Origin: an uncultured Halieaceae bacterium
GTDB lineage: Bacteria > Pseudomonadota > Gammaproteobacteria > Pseudomonadales > Halieaceae
Length of the DNA stretch: 64,000 nt
Direction: 5' to 3'
Assembly (NCBI GenBank): GCA_938074045.1
Contig: CALJGI010000037.1
Span: 1 to 64,000 of the forward strand
The notes beneath the pieces are model-generated. The model did not search any database. It had not been told where the DNA came from and saw nothing but the letters and a program-made list of their open reading frames with translations. Below are positions 1 to 9,258 of this stretch, piece by piece. Position numbers and translations under genes: made by a program. Every line of letters starts with the position of its first letter. The first letter of the stretch is position 1.

Positions 1-1682
1 GCAACCCCGGCATGTATATCCCAGGGATAGGGCCAGCCGGAGAAGCGGCTACCCAACGTCTCTGCCGGTGCAGTGAATTCCAGTTCATCGCTGTCGAATT
101 CGGCACGGCCGGATCCCGTTTGCAGGTCATGCTCAACGCGCAGAGTCAACAGTGCTGAACCAGAGTCGCTGGCCAAATTACCATTCACAGTCACATCACC
201 CTGACGTAGTTCAACATCACCCGCCACTGCCAGCACGGGCAGCCAGGATGTCTCCGCCTGAATGTCCAGATAACTCGATCGAAAATCGACAGCCGCGGTA
301 ACATCACCGTTCCAGGTCGCGTTCTCCCACTCAATAATGGCGCTGGCCGCTATATCCTCACGTGATACACGTGGCAGCTCCAGCGTCCCGGCAACGGGTT
401 CCTTAAGCGATGATCCTGCTCCAGGCGACACGCCAAAAAGAACCACCGATGAGGTCTTCAGCGTCGGGGACAATAACTGTAATACACCCTGCTCCAGGGT
501 ATCAGCAGAGACCTGGGCACCGGAGTCTATCTCAAATATAAGCGCACGCTCTGCCAGGGCGGCGTGCGCTCGCAGGTTTAGTGCCACGCCATTCACCGCT
601 ATATCTTCCCACTGCATGGACGTGATGTTACCTGCTATATCGAATTCCGCAGCGCATACTTGTTCCATCACACTACAGCTACCTTTGATAACCTGCAGCA
701 CCACTTCAAGCGGCAACGCTGAATTGGTCACGGCGAGGGTCATGCCGGGATCCAGTATGGACACCACCGGATTCAAGCCTACATCCAGTCCCAAGCTAGC
801 GCTTAAACTGATGAGGGGCTTAAGCTCCAGCGTGTCGATTATTACCGGCTCAGTGACCTGGATCTCTGCCACCAGATTCAACACAGCATGGTGTTCGCCT
901 GCGAGCAGCGCGGCGAGATCGTCCGCCACCGTCAGTTGCAAATCCGCTGCAAGGGATATCGTTGTGGCAGGCACACTTTCACCCATCCAATCCGCGTTTA
1001 CGCGCGCTCGGTCATCACTGGAAACAACGCCGCTTAGACTTGTCTGTATATTGATGCGCTGAGCGGATGTATCGATACCTCCAAGCAGCGAGAGCCCGGG
1101 TAGATCATCCCAGGCAGCGTTGAAACTCAGAGAAGAGTCCGGGAACAGTTGCAACGCGAGAGTGGCATCGCGGGTGTGCTCCCGCAGAGTGATGTCGATA
1201 TGCTTCGGCTGTCGTGACCAGGTAGCGGCAACGGTAACGTCGCTTACATCGGTGCCGATCATGTCGATCCGGGCGTCCACAACTGGCAATTCATAGATAA
1301 GTCCCAGCAGTTCGCCCAGCGACAAGGTGGATTCATCATCTGAATCGGCGCTTCCCGGCGTTAGATTCACCTCTGTAACATGCAGGCTCACCAGGGTGCG
1401 CGTGTTTACATCAAACTGTGCCTGAAGGTCAGACACGGTTAACCGCGCGCCTCCAGAGGAGGCCTCTAACACCAGTTCAGATACGCCCAGCGTGCTCGGC
1501 GAAAGCTCCAATCCATCAAGGCTCTGCAGAGAGAATCCATTGCTGCGACCAAGGATCGCATTGAACAGCGGGGGCATCACCTTATCGCGAGCAGTCCAGG
1601 CTATCAATAAAGCAACGGCGGACAATGCCAACAGGGCAAAAAAGCCCCAGAGCAGGCGTCGAGCACTTCCAACTGCTGTCAT
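1..1682 (-). CDS. YdbH-like (AsmA-type) envelope protein, N-terminal part, cut by window edge
   Basis: This minus-strand reading frame is open from an ATG at 1682 to the left edge, giving about 560 residues with no stop, so the gene continues outside the window. A positively charged start (TAVGSARR) is followed by one hydrophobic segment at about residues 10-27. The long remainder is rich in beta-strand-like Ser/Thr/Asp/Leu repeats (for example LTVSDLQAQFDVNTRTLVSL), as in AsmA/YdbH bridge-like proteins proposed to move phospholipids between the membranes. A GGTGGA ribosome site lies just before the ATG. The gene starts 21 bp after the DUF3604 gene and is probably co-transcribed with it. Assignment to YdbH rests on the N-terminal pattern and architecture and is moderately sure; an AsmA- or TamB-type relative is the alternative. 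Confidence 0.6.
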   Translation of the reverse strand, partial: MTAVGSARRLLWGFFALLALSAVALLIAWTARDKVMPPLFNAILGRSNGFSLQSLDGLELSPSTLGVSELVLEASSGGARLTVSDLQAQFDVNTRTLVSLHVTEVNLTPGSADSDDESTLSLGELLGLIYELPVVDARIDMIGTDVSDVTVAATWSRQPKHIDITLREHTRDATLALQLFPDSSLSFNAAWDDLPGLSLLGGIDTSAQRINIQTSLSGVVSSDDRARVNADWMGESVPATTISLAADLQLTVADDLAALLAGEHHAVLNLVAEIQVTEPVIIDTLELKPLISLSASLGLDVGLNPVVSILDPGMTLAVTNSALPLEVVLQVIKGSCSVMEQVCAAEFDIAGNITSMQWEDIAVNGVALNLRAHAALAERALIFEIDSGAQVSADTLEQGVLQLLSPTLKTSSVVLFGVSPGAGSSLKEPVAGTLELPRVSREDIAASAIIEWENATWNGDVTAAVDFRSSYLDIQAETSWLPVLAVAGDVELRQGDVTVNGNLASDSGSALLTLRVEHDLQTGSGRAEFDSDELEFTAPAETLGSRFSGWPYPWDIHAGV

Positions 1683-1703
1683 TTATCCACCCATGGGGCT
1701 ATA

Positions 1704-3731
1704 TCAGCCCGGTGTATACCAGATGGGGGAACTCCAGGCCCGCTCCTGAATCACTGGTTGGTGGTCCGCCGCACAACACCCTTCCAGACCCTCTCCAATT
1801 GTAGCGGGATCGGCACAATCTACCCCGGAGTCATTACAAATGTACTGACTCCAGCGACAACTGGGGTTTTCGAGCACCCGGGTGTAGTAGAAAGCCGGCG
1901 CATCTGCATTGAAATCGTGGTCCTGCCAGACTGCACACAAATTGCGATGGCCGTCACCGTGCTGCTCACAGGTAGCCAAATCCACGGTGGCATCATTGAC
2001 ACCCCCCGCCACATCCAGAACCTGTTCGAACAACTCACCATCCTCATACCAACCTTTGATCATTTGCACTCGCTGAAGTGGGGTTCCAGGTACTCCGAGG
2101 TCGCCCACATCCTGCTGCGCTGAAATCAAAAACTTTGGACTCAGCTGCTCCGCGCTTTCCCGCGGCGGCAGGTCACCGCCCATGGGCACGCCGCCCGCAT
2201 AGCCGGAGGCCACGAGATCCGGGGAATCGCAGATCTCCGCCGGGTAATTCCAACCCCCAAACACACGCACAATGGGTCGCGTACCGCTGGTGGCGTAAAC
2301 TTCCTTGCGCCGCATGGCGGCAAAAATCGAGTCACGAGTATTTTCCTCTGCCCACACAACGGCGAGGCCTCCAGGACTATACTCCCGTTCGTCAGGTAAG
2401 CCCTTGGGAACACCGTCCCCGGAACCCATGCCTGCGCCACCGTGGCCGGGGTGATTTTTCTCACTGGTTAGACCCGGCGCAGCAATATGGGTATCGGTCG
2501 CTGACGTCATGCCGAACTTCAAACTGTTTACACCCAGTTCGGCCTGCTGACGCAAGCCCTCTTTCAAGGCCCAGCGGATGTAATTATTGGGGTCGGGAAG
2601 CTTTGTTTCCGGTAACGGTTGGTCAAACACCCAGGCCAGCCAATCAAGTGCCCCGCCCTCTGCCATACCCGTGTTCTTGCCTCCAAAACTGTCATAACCG
2701 AGTTTTTCGAAGCCGCAGAATTCATCCTCCGTCCAGCCATTGCGGATATCACATTCGGATGAACCCTTATGCTGCATAACCTCGATGATGGGTTCCCAGT
2801 GTGCTCGCCTCGCTGCCTCACTGGCGGTTAGAGGCCCATCCGGGACCTGGTCCGCGGATACCCGCCCAGATTCAAACATGAAGCCACCGCTCAGGTTTGA
2901 ATTGTGTGGGATAGAGATGGCGTCACAACCTGGGGTATCTTCCACGCAATCCTGTTCCAGATAGTCCCACAGTTCCAGCGAGGAATTCGATTCAACCCAG
3001 CTCTTGGCATAAGCAGGTACCTTTGCATTCTTGAACACAACATTGTGATGCAGATTGTCGCCCTGCCCCACTGTTCCGGTCCATTCGTAGGCGACAAAGC
3101 TGGTGAAGTCACAGGCTTCACTGCGATCATAGGCCTCTTCTGCGGCCACCTGAACATCGGCCCAGATACTTTTCGCGCGGTCCAGACACTTTTGCCCGCC
3201 ATCACCACAAAACCCCCAACGTTTTTTCGCCATCAACCCATACGCAGCCACCACGGCGTAGCTTTGTTCCGGCAGGTATCGATACGCCATACAAATGGGG
3301 GACCAGTAGCCATCGGACCCTGGGGTCATACACATGCTGACCTCACCCATAAATTCAGCGTGGTCGGTCACGGCGGTAAAGTCGAGGGAGCGTCCGAGCT
3401 GAATAGATCGCAACGCCTTGTCCCCTTCATAGGGCTGAATGCCCATGCGTTCACCCCTGGCAAAACGGTAGGCGGCGGCGGGATCATTGCGGGTGTCCTG
3501 TGCCCGGGCGTCAAAACTCAACGAGGTATGGACGTGGGTATCTCCAAAGTGAGGACGACGCAGCGGATCGTAGTCTCGACAAGGCTCTCGCACCTCACTG
3601 ATAGAGTAGGGTCGCAGCACCTCTTGAACGCTCACTGACCTCTCGATGGAAGCCGGCTCGTCGTCCTGAGAAAGAACAGCTGCACTGAAGCCAATCAGCA
3701 GTATAGCGGGGAGCATGATTGTGTGTCGCAT
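1704..3731 (-). CDS. DUF3604 family secreted PHP-like metal-dependent hydrolase
   Basis: A 675-residue protein of the DUF3604 family, which resembles PHP phosphoesterases; no substrate is established. The start at 3731 is preferred over 3785 because GGAG lies 7 nt upstream and it yields a clean signal peptide (MRHTIMLPAILLIGFSAAVLSQ), so the enzyme is exported. Probable metal-binding motifs are GDTHVHTSLSFD near the mature N-terminus, VTDHAEFMGEV, SIPHNSNLSGG and the late TDTH. Conserved family blocks YEWTG, YATSGTRP and VFGGWNY are present, and the protein ends in SPIWYTP. A paralogue with all the same blocks lies at 50781-52625. Family membership is firm; the function is open. Confidence 0.85.
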   Translation of the reverse strand: MRHTIMLPAILLIGFSAAVLSQDDEPASIERSVSVQEVLRPYSISEVREPCRDYDPLRRPHFGDTHVHTSLSFDARAQDTRNDPAAAYRFARGERMGIQPYEGDKALRSIQLGRSLDFTAVTDHAEFMGEVSMCMTPGSDGYWSPICMAYRYLPEQSYAVVAAYGLMAKKRWGFCGDGGQKCLDRAKSIWADVQVAAEEAYDRSEACDFTSFVAYEWTGTVGQGDNLHHNVVFKNAKVPAYAKSWVESNSSLELWDYLEQDCVEDTPGCDAISIPHNSNLSGGFMFESGRVSADQVPDGPLTASEAARRAHWEPIIEVMQHKGSSECDIRNGWTEDEFCGFEKLGYDSFGGKNTGMAEGGALDWLAWVFDQPLPETKLPDPNNYIRWALKEGLRQQAELGVNSLKFGMTSATDTHIAAPGLTSEKNHPGHGGAGMGSGDGVPKGLPDEREYSPGGLAVVWAEENTRDSIFAAMRRKEVYATSGTRPIVRVFGGWNYPAEICDSPDLVASGYAGGVPMGGDLPPRESAEQLSPKFLISAQQDVGDLGVPGTPLQRVQMIKGWYEDGELFEQVLDVAGGVNDATVDLATCEQHGDGHRNLCAVWQDHDFNADAPAFYYTRVLENPSCRWSQYICNDSGVDCADPATIGEGLEGCCAADHQPVIQERAWSSPIWYTPG

Positions 3732-3970
3732 TACGTCACTCCGATAGTTTCGCGGCAAAGACTCTACTATAGCGAGTGAAGGCACATTCAGATATCCCGG
3801 AAGGTATAGTCAGGCAGTACACTCCTGAAAGTCATAATGCCCGCCGCCAACTCCCAATTGATATTCAGCAGGTCTGATTAAAATACCCGGGTCAAGATAA
3901 GACAAGCCAAATCCCGGCTCTGCGATTATACTTCTGGAAAAACAACCCGATGTAATCTGGAAATCAAGAC

Positions 3971-4834
3971 ATGCATGCACCTCCGGAAGAACGGCTGAGC
4001 GAACCGGTCAAAGAGTCACCAAAATCAGTTCTACCACTCATCATAGGCGGTGCAGTCCTCGTGATCGCCGGACTTCTGGTCTGGTTATTGTTACCAGATT
4101 CCGCGCCAGAACCGGCGGCAGCTCAGGCTCCTGTGGTCGCCGCCCCCGTGTTACCAGTAGCACCTGATATTCCCATGGTGGAGGCGCCCGTGGAAACACC
4201 GGAAACCCTTCCGGAGGAAGAACCCGCAATTACGGTGCCGCCACCCGCACCGGAAGAACTGAATGCCAAACTGAGTGAGGCAGTGATCGCTGCCGCCGAC
4301 AGCCCGCTGTTCTCGCAGCTACTGCAGTCAACCGGTCTGGCGGAGCGTGCTACGGCGCTGATAGATGCCCTCAGCAATGGCACCGTCCTACGAAAATTAC
4401 TGCCACTGACGCCGCCCAAAGGCAAGTTCCCTGTGGTTGAACAGAACGGAACCATAGTATTGAGTCCGACGGGATATGCACGTTACGACAAGATTGCGGA
4501 GGCCGTTTCCAGATTGGACGCCCAGGCCCTGGCTGCAGCATTCCACCGTTATCGCGCGCATCTTGAAGGCGCATACGCAGCTCTGGGATTACCAGCAGAG
4601 GACTTTGACAACGTACTGATACGCGCGCTGGATCAAATCCTGCTGACACCGGAAATAAGCGAAGAGATCGTACTGGAGCAGAAGTCGGTCATGTACACCT
4701 ATGCTGATCCGCGCCTGGAAGCCTTGGACGACGTGCAGAAACAGCTACTGCGGATGGGCCCGGAAAATATTCGAAAAATAAAAGCGAAAGCACGGGAAGT
4801 ACGGGGCGCCCTACTTCAGCCGGCACCCGAGTAG
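3971..4834 (+). CDS. DUF3014 membrane-anchored protein
   Basis: 287 residues. One transmembrane helix at about 21-42 (LPLIIGGAVLVIAGLLVWLL) follows a short cytoplasmic, Pro/Glu-rich head. Then comes a Pro/Ala/Glu-rich linker (about 45-95) and an alpha-helical C-terminal domain typical of DUF3014, including the LLQSTGL and LTPPKGKFPV blocks. The protein is predicted to be anchored in the inner membrane with the domain outside; no function is known for the family. Its last 19 bases overlap the end of the convergent alanine racemase gene. The 239 bp upstream, shared with the divergent DUF3604 gene, hold only weak promoter candidates (for example TTGATA at 3858 and TAAAAT at 3879, spacing 15). 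Confidence 0.75.
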   Translation: MHAPPEERLSEPVKESPKSVLPLIIGGAVLVIAGLLVWLLLPDSAPEPAAAQAPVVAAPVLPVAPDIPMVEAPVETPETLPEEEPAITVPPPAPEELNAKLSEAVIAAADSPLFSQLLQSTGLAERATALIDALSNGTVLRKLLPLTPPKGKFPVVEQNGTIVLSPTGYARYDKIAEAVSRLDAQALAAAFHRYRAHLEGAYAALGLPAEDFDNVLIRALDQILLTPEISEEIVLEQKSVMYTYADPRLEALDDVQKQLLRMGPENIRKIKAKAREVRGALLQPAPE

Positions 4835-5901
4835 ATTCGTGGAGTGCGATCCGGCATTCGCGTTAGCAGTTCATAGCCGATCGTGCCGGCGTGGGTCGCG
4901 ATCTCGTTAACCGGTAGTTCGGCACCCCAAAGGACCACCTCACTGCCCTGACGCACATTGTGCAGGTCAGTGACGTCCACGGTAATCATATCCATGGACA
5001 CCCTGCCCGCCAGGGATGCCCGCTGCCCCTGCACAATTACTGGAGTTCCATCCGGTGCGTGCCGCGGATAGCCATCTCCGTAACCTATGGCAATGGTAGC
5101 AATGACACTCTCCCGCTCAGCCCGCCAACGGCCACCATACCCCACCGACTCACCCGCTGGGATATGGCGCAGTGAAATCACCTTTGATGCCAACTCCATG
5201 ACAGATCGTAATTTATCCGCCTCGGGGTGGGGCTCGCTGAAGGGTGAGGCACCGTAAAGCATAATGCCGGGACGATTCCAATCGCCACTGGCCTCTGGCC
5301 ACCCCAGAATGCCAGCGGAATTTGCCATGCTGCGCCCGACCGGAATCCCCTCGCAGGCATGTTCAAACAGCGCTATCTGCTCAGCCGTGCGTCCATTGTC
5401 CAACTCGTCAGCAGCAGCGAAGTGAGTTGCCATGAGGATGGACGCGACATTTTCGCATTCGACCAACTGCTGGTAGGCAGCGCCTGCTTGCAGCGGTGGT
5501 AGGCCAAGGCGATGCATCCCGCTATCGATCTTTAGCCACACATGTATGGGCTCGGCCAGAGAGGCATCGGCTAACCACTGCAATTGAGCTGCATTATCCA
5601 GCATCATCCAGCAATTCAACCGCGCTGCCTCCACCACCTCATCAGCCTCAAATGGCCCTTCCAGCAACAGGATAGGCACTTCTATTCCGCCATCCCGGAG
5701 ACTGATTGCTTCCTCCAGGCAAGCAACACCCAGTGCGGGAGCGAGTGGTTCCAGAGCTCGCGCCACTGCCAACGCGCCATGTCCATAAGCATTGGCTTTG
5801 ACCACAGCCAGATTGCAGCTGCCAGGGGTACATGATTGGGCCAGCGCATAATTGTGACGCAGGGCGTCCAGATCAACCCTGGCGGCCGCAGGACGCGCCA
5901 T
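4816..5901 (-). CDS. alr: alanine racemase
   Basis: A 361-residue fold-type III PLP enzyme interconverting L- and D-alanine in the cytoplasm. The PLP lysine is K35 in VVKANAYGHG and the opposing catalytic tyrosine is Y255 in SVGYGGRW. The family blocks WNRPGIMLYGASPF, SMDMITVDVTD and YELLTRMPDRTPR are all present and the length is normal. The start ATG shares one base with the stop of the upstream transaminase gene (TGATG), so the two are translationally coupled. As the last gene of the D-glutamate/5-oxoproline operon it can supply D-alanine, the usual amino donor for the transaminase. Whether it is the only alanine racemase of the cell cannot be told from this window. Confidence 0.95.
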   Translation of the reverse strand: MARPAAARVDLDALRHNYALAQSCTPGSCNLAVVKANAYGHGALAVARALEPLAPALGVACLEEAISLRDGGIEVPILLLEGPFEADEVVEAARLNCWMMLDNAAQLQWLADASLAEPIHVWLKIDSGMHRLGLPPLQAGAAYQQLVECENVASILMATHFAAADELDNGRTAEQIALFEHACEGIPVGRSMANSAGILGWPEASGDWNRPGIMLYGASPFSEPHPEADKLRSVMELASKVISLRHIPAGESVGYGGRWRAERESVIATIAIGYGDGYPRHAPDGTPVIVQGQRASLAGRVSMDMITVDVTDLHNVRQGSEVVLWGAELPVNEIATHAGTIGYELLTRMPDRTPRIYSGAG

Positions 5902-6758
5902 CAGTATTCGAACTTGCGGGCGGAATACAATGTTTGAGCCGCCTGCCAGATCGGGCCCACCTCGCCATTGCCTACGGGTTCGCCATCAACAGCGACGACC
6001 GGCGCAATTTCTTTGCTAGAAGATGTGAGCCAGACCTCGTCGGCGGATTTTAGCTCCTGCAAGGTGACGACCCGCTCCTCAACCGGCAGGCTACCGTCGT
6101 CCTGCAATATATTGAGCAGAATAAATCGGGTAATTCCCGGCAGTATCTGATTATCAAGAGGTGGCGTGGCGATTACCCCGTCCGTGATGACATAGACGTT
6201 GCAGGCCGCAGCCTCGGTGAGCTCGCCCTTTTTATTATAGAGAACCGTTTCATCGCCACCCCTGGCATGACCGTATTGGTAGTGCATAACGTTACCAAGC
6301 AGCGCCGTCGATTTAATGTTGCAACGCTGCCAGCGCAAATCCTGGGTTGTGGATACACGGTATCGTTTTACCGCTTGTGGGTCAGGCTTTGCTTCCGGCG
6401 GTATTTCGAATGCGAAGGCAAAAACAGTGGGGCTGATATCCGCCGGGTAGGCGTGGTAGCGCTGGCTATCAGCACCACGACTCACATGCAGGTAAATACC
6501 CAGGTTGCCACGGCCGTTTTCCTCTACCAAACACTGGATGATAGCGTTCCAGGCAGCATCATCCAGTCCCAGTTCGATATCCAGTTCAGCAAGACCATCA
6601 CGCATACGTGACAGATGGGGTGCTGCACCCACTAGTCGGCCATCATAGGAGGGAATAACTTCGTAAATCCCATCCCCAAACAGAAAACCACGATCCATGG
6701 GAGAGATCTTCGCCTCTTCCATGGGCATATACTCACCGTTTAAATACACCACACTCAT
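5901..6758 (-). CDS. dat: D-amino-acid transaminase (class IV)
   Basis: A 285-residue class IV aminotransferase, best read as D-alanine:2-oxoglutarate transaminase, giving pyruvate and D-glutamate. The PLP lysine is K149 in CNIKSTALLGNV. MDRGFLFGDGIYEV near the N-terminus and GELTEAAACNVYVI are typical of the D-amino-acid transaminase subgroup rather than the branched-chain (IlvE) subgroup, although aminodeoxychorismate lyase is a distant alternative. It follows the DUF4392 gene by 3 bp and overlaps alr by 1 bp, so it is co-translated with a racemase and a D-glutamate cyclase-like protein. That context makes D-glutamate its likely product or substrate. Confidence 0.88.
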   Translation of the reverse strand: MSVVYLNGEYMPMEEAKISPMDRGFLFGDGIYEVIPSYDGRLVGAAPHLSRMRDGLAELDIELGLDDAAWNAIIQCLVEENGRGNLGIYLHVSRGADSQRYHAYPADISPTVFAFAFEIPPEAKPDPQAVKRYRVSTTQDLRWQRCNIKSTALLGNVMHYQYGHARGGDETVLYNKKGELTEAAACNVYVITDGVIATPPLDNQILPGITRFILLNILQDDGSLPVEERVVTLQELKSADEVWLTSSSKEIAPVVAVDGEPVGNGEVGPIWQAAQTLYSARKFEY

Positions 6759-6761
6759 GTC

Positions 6762-7610
6762 TTATTCCTGTTCTCGATGTTGATCGACCAGCGCTCTCAG
6801 TTCTGCGATCAAGCGTTCACCATTTTCCGCCTCTAGCCCGTCCTCGGTAAGCGAGTTCTCCCTGCTCACTCCGTCAACACTCCCACGGGACGACAGAAAA
6901 GCCAATATCTTTGTCGGATTGATTCGATGCAGCAGATCCTGTTGACTCCAGTGGGACAGCATCGCTATCAACCCATAGGCGCCCCAATTGGAGACGTCTG
7001 CAATGAGCAGCTCATCACAGCCTGTCTCCGCAGGTATGATGTCAAGCTGCTCAATGGCTGAGCGCACATTCCCCATGCCTATCTCATTACCCCCGTCACC
7101 GATAGCGATGGTGGGGCAGCTGGCGTGGATTAACATGTAGTCAAAAAACGCACACCTCGGCGTGATGTCCTCACCGCGCATATTAAAGTAGCGCCCCGCC
7201 GCTGACAGCCCTGGGCGCTCAATAGATACGACCAGATGGGGTTGCATACGCGACAGAATGGCTATCGCCTCGGTCTCACCCTGTGCGGCATTTCCAATAC
7301 TGAGTTCCACCACAGGATAGGCATCGCTCAGCTGGCTGGCCAGGGGTTCGCCACAGGCAATCCAAGGGTCAGCACCCAGTGCCCGCAGTGTGTCATGTAA
7401 GGCAATAGCCCCTACCGGACCATCGGTTTCAAAGGTGTCGATGACAGGAAATCCGGTACCAATAATCACCGGGCCGGTGCAGTCGCGCATCAGGCCGGCC
7501 GCTCGCTCGTAGTAACCAGGCTGCATGGCATCACGCACCTGGGCCATTCCCCGAAGATTTCGGGCTACCAGCAACTGCTCAATTTCAAGCCCAAGGTTCG
7601 ATGGAATCAT
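6762..7610 (-). CDS. DUF4392 protein, homologue of the C-terminal D-glutamate cyclase domain
   Basis: 282 residues matching the DUF4392 / DGLUCY-C family: GPVIIGTGFPVIDTFETDG near residue 45, a D-amino-acid-like acidic cleft motif, and AIGDGGNEIGMGNV with ADVSNWGAYGL in the C-terminal half. In mammals D-glutamate cyclase is a fusion of a DUF1445-like part and this domain and converts D-glutamate to 5-oxo-D-proline. Here the two parts are separate genes of one operon (the DUF1445 gene is at 10012-10797). The gene overlaps pxpC by 4 bp (ATGA), so it is coupled to the 5-oxoprolinase subunits. Activity as a cyclase, alone or with the DUF1445 protein, is inferred. Confidence 0.8.
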   Translation of the reverse strand: MIPSNLGLEIEQLLVARNLRGMAQVRDAMQPGYYERAAGLMRDCTGPVIIGTGFPVIDTFETDGPVGAIALHDTLRALGADPWIACGEPLASQLSDAYPVVELSIGNAAQGETEAIAILSRMQPHLVVSIERPGLSAAGRYFNMRGEDITPRCAFFDYMLIHASCPTIAIGDGGNEIGMGNVRSAIEQLDIIPAETGCDELLIADVSNWGAYGLIAMLSHWSQQDLLHRINPTKILAFLSSRGSVDGVSRENSLTEDGLEAENGERLIAELRALVDQHREQE

Positions 7611-8548
7611 GCCAGCACCCGTTCCAGCTCGACTTGATTGAAGTGCACAGCCGCCAGATGCAATTGATTGTGAGCCTCATCCATACTTATCGGGGTGAAC
7701 TCAACCCGCCCCCCGGGGCGCAGCTGCCCCAGGCGATAACAATCCAGTGACAGCACAGCACCCAATTTGGGGTAGCCACCAATGGTCTGGCGATCCTGCA
7801 GGAGTACGATGGGTTGTCCGTCGGCGGGTATCTGAATGGCCCCCAGACAGATGCCTTCAGACAACATTGCTTGTATTGGTGATGCCACAGCAGGGCCGTC
7901 CAGACGATAACCCATGCGATCGGAGGCCTCGCTCACCACATACTCAGAGCCGAAAAAGAGGCGCTTTTTAACGGTGGAAAAATGCTCATACTGGTAGCCG
8001 GGTACCACCCGGGCCACTAGATGATCCGGATACTCCGGATGCAATGATTCTGGCAACCTCAGCATTTGATTCCAAGTGGTTTCCCCGCAGGGAAGAAGTT
8101 GGCCGCTGCGCAATTTACCGCCATCCAGACCTCCCAGATTCTCGCGCATCACCGTAGCACTGCTGCCAAAAACCGGATCGATGTCAAACCCCTGCGCCAC
8201 GGCCACATAGTTTCGACATCCAGCATCACAAAAATCAAGGCGCAGACGATCACCCGGTTGCAGTACCAGTCCCTGCCATAGTTTCCGGGTTTCTCCGTTG
8301 ACCGTGACAACGTTGTTTGCGCCGGTTATCGCCACGCAGGTTGCAAGCTCAGCCTCCAGTTCCAAACCGCCGAAACTTACCTCCAGGGCTGTACTGCCCG
8401 GTTTGTTACCCAGCAAACGATTCGCCCAATCAAAGGCGTAACGATCAATCGGTCCACCCGTGGTCAGCCCCAGCGCGTGGTGTCCAATACGCCCGCCGTC
8501 CTGCAGCAAGCTCAGCAGACCTGGGTTAATGACGCGCAAACCGCTCAC
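7607..8548 (-). CDS. pxpC: 5-oxoprolinase subunit PxpC (KipA / biotin-dependent carboxylase-like)
   Basis: A 313-residue KipA-family subunit of the ATP-dependent prokaryotic 5-oxoprolinase PxpABC, which opens 5-oxoproline to glutamate in the cytoplasm. Recognised by MSGLRVINPGLLSLLQDGG, GLTTGGPIDRYAFDWANRLL, the VTINGANN-like AITGANNVVTVNG block, SEASDRMGYRLDGP and LQDRQTIGGYPK. Translation starts at GTG, whose bases overlap the pxpB stop (GTGA), and its own stop overlaps the DUF4392 start. The order pxpA-pxpB-pxpC with four-base overlaps indicates stoichiometric co-translation. Confidence 0.93.
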   Translation of the reverse strand: MSGLRVINPGLLSLLQDGGRIGHHALGLTTGGPIDRYAFDWANRLLGNKPGSTALEVSFGGLELEAELATCVAITGANNVVTVNGETRKLWQGLVLQPGDRLRLDFCDAGCRNYVAVAQGFDIDPVFGSSATVMRENLGGLDGGKLRSGQLLPCGETTWNQMLRLPESLHPEYPDHLVARVVPGYQYEHFSTVKKRLFFGSEYVVSEASDRMGYRLDGPAVASPIQAMLSEGICLGAIQIPADGQPIVLLQDRQTIGGYPKLGAVLSLDCYRLGQLRPGGRVEFTPISMDEAHNQLHLAAVHFNQVELERVLA

Positions 8549-9258
8549 GAACCCGCCACCGCGTCGGTTATCAGTTCACCACCCAGTTCCAGGAAAGTGC
8601 CGCGGTCAATCGCCTCAAAACGCACACTGTCGCCCACGTTCACCGGCATTGGTGGATTACCATCCGGGTCGAACATGGCCACCGGGCACATACCGATTAA
8701 ATTCCAACCACCGGGTGATGTAGCCGGATAGACCGCAGTTTGTCGGTCGGCTATTGCAATCGCACCCCGGGGGACCTTTAGCCTGGGTGTGGCCAGTCGT
8801 GGTGCGGCAATGCGTTCATCGACCTCACCCAGGTAGGCAAAGCCAGGCGCAAACCCGATGGCATAGACGCGATATTCCATTCCTGTGTGGAGGCGGATCA
8901 CCTCTTCCACACTCAGGCCAGCGGTGGCGGCCAGCGAACCCAGATCGGGACCGCTGTCTTCCCCGTAGTAAGCGGGCAAAGTAACCAACTTGCCGGCGGT
9001 GCTGGAGGACGTGACACTATTGTTAGCCGCTGTCCTCAGCACATCACCAACACGGTGATGGTCGGTCTGGAGTGGATCGTAAACAACCAGCAAAGATGCA
9101 TAGGAGGGGATCAGGTCCACCAGCTCACCGCCCAGTTCCCGGCGGACCTGCTGCGCTACGGCATGAATAGCAGCACTTACCTCCGGCGAGCTGGAGGTGC
9201 CAAAGTAGGCGATGACAGCGCTTTCTCCCGCCCTATCGATGGAAAATGTCGCGGTCAT
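8545..9258 (-). CDS. pxpB: 5-oxoprolinase subunit PxpB (KipI family)
   Basis: A 237-residue KipI/allophanate hydrolase subunit 1 family protein, partner of PxpC in 5-oxoprolinase. The signatures LPAYYGEDSGPDLGSLA, IRLHTGMEYRVYAIGFAPGFAYLGEV, APRLATPRLKVPRGAIAIA and YPATSPGGWNLIG are all intact. It overlaps pxpA upstream and pxpC downstream by four bases each. In Bacillus KipI was first described as a kinase inhibitor; the context with PxpA and PxpC favours the 5-oxoprolinase role here. Confidence 0.93.
   Translation of the reverse strand: MTATFSIDRAGESAVIAYFGTSSSPEVSAAIHAVAQQVRRELGGELVDLIPSYASLLVVYDPLQTDHHRVGDVLRTAANNSVTSSSTAGKLVTLPAYYGEDSGPDLGSLAATAGLSVEEVIRLHTGMEYRVYAIGFAPGFAYLGEVDERIAAPRLATPRLKVPRGAIAIADRQTAVYPATSPGGWNLIGMCPVAMFDPDGNPPMPVNVGDSVRFEAIDRGTFLELGGELITDAVAGS

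Noticed and set aside
337..1062. 241-residue plus-strand frame
   Set aside because: It is a Ser/Thr-rich shadow of the minus-strand YdbH-like gene, which is open through the whole region and has a ribosome site and membrane helix.
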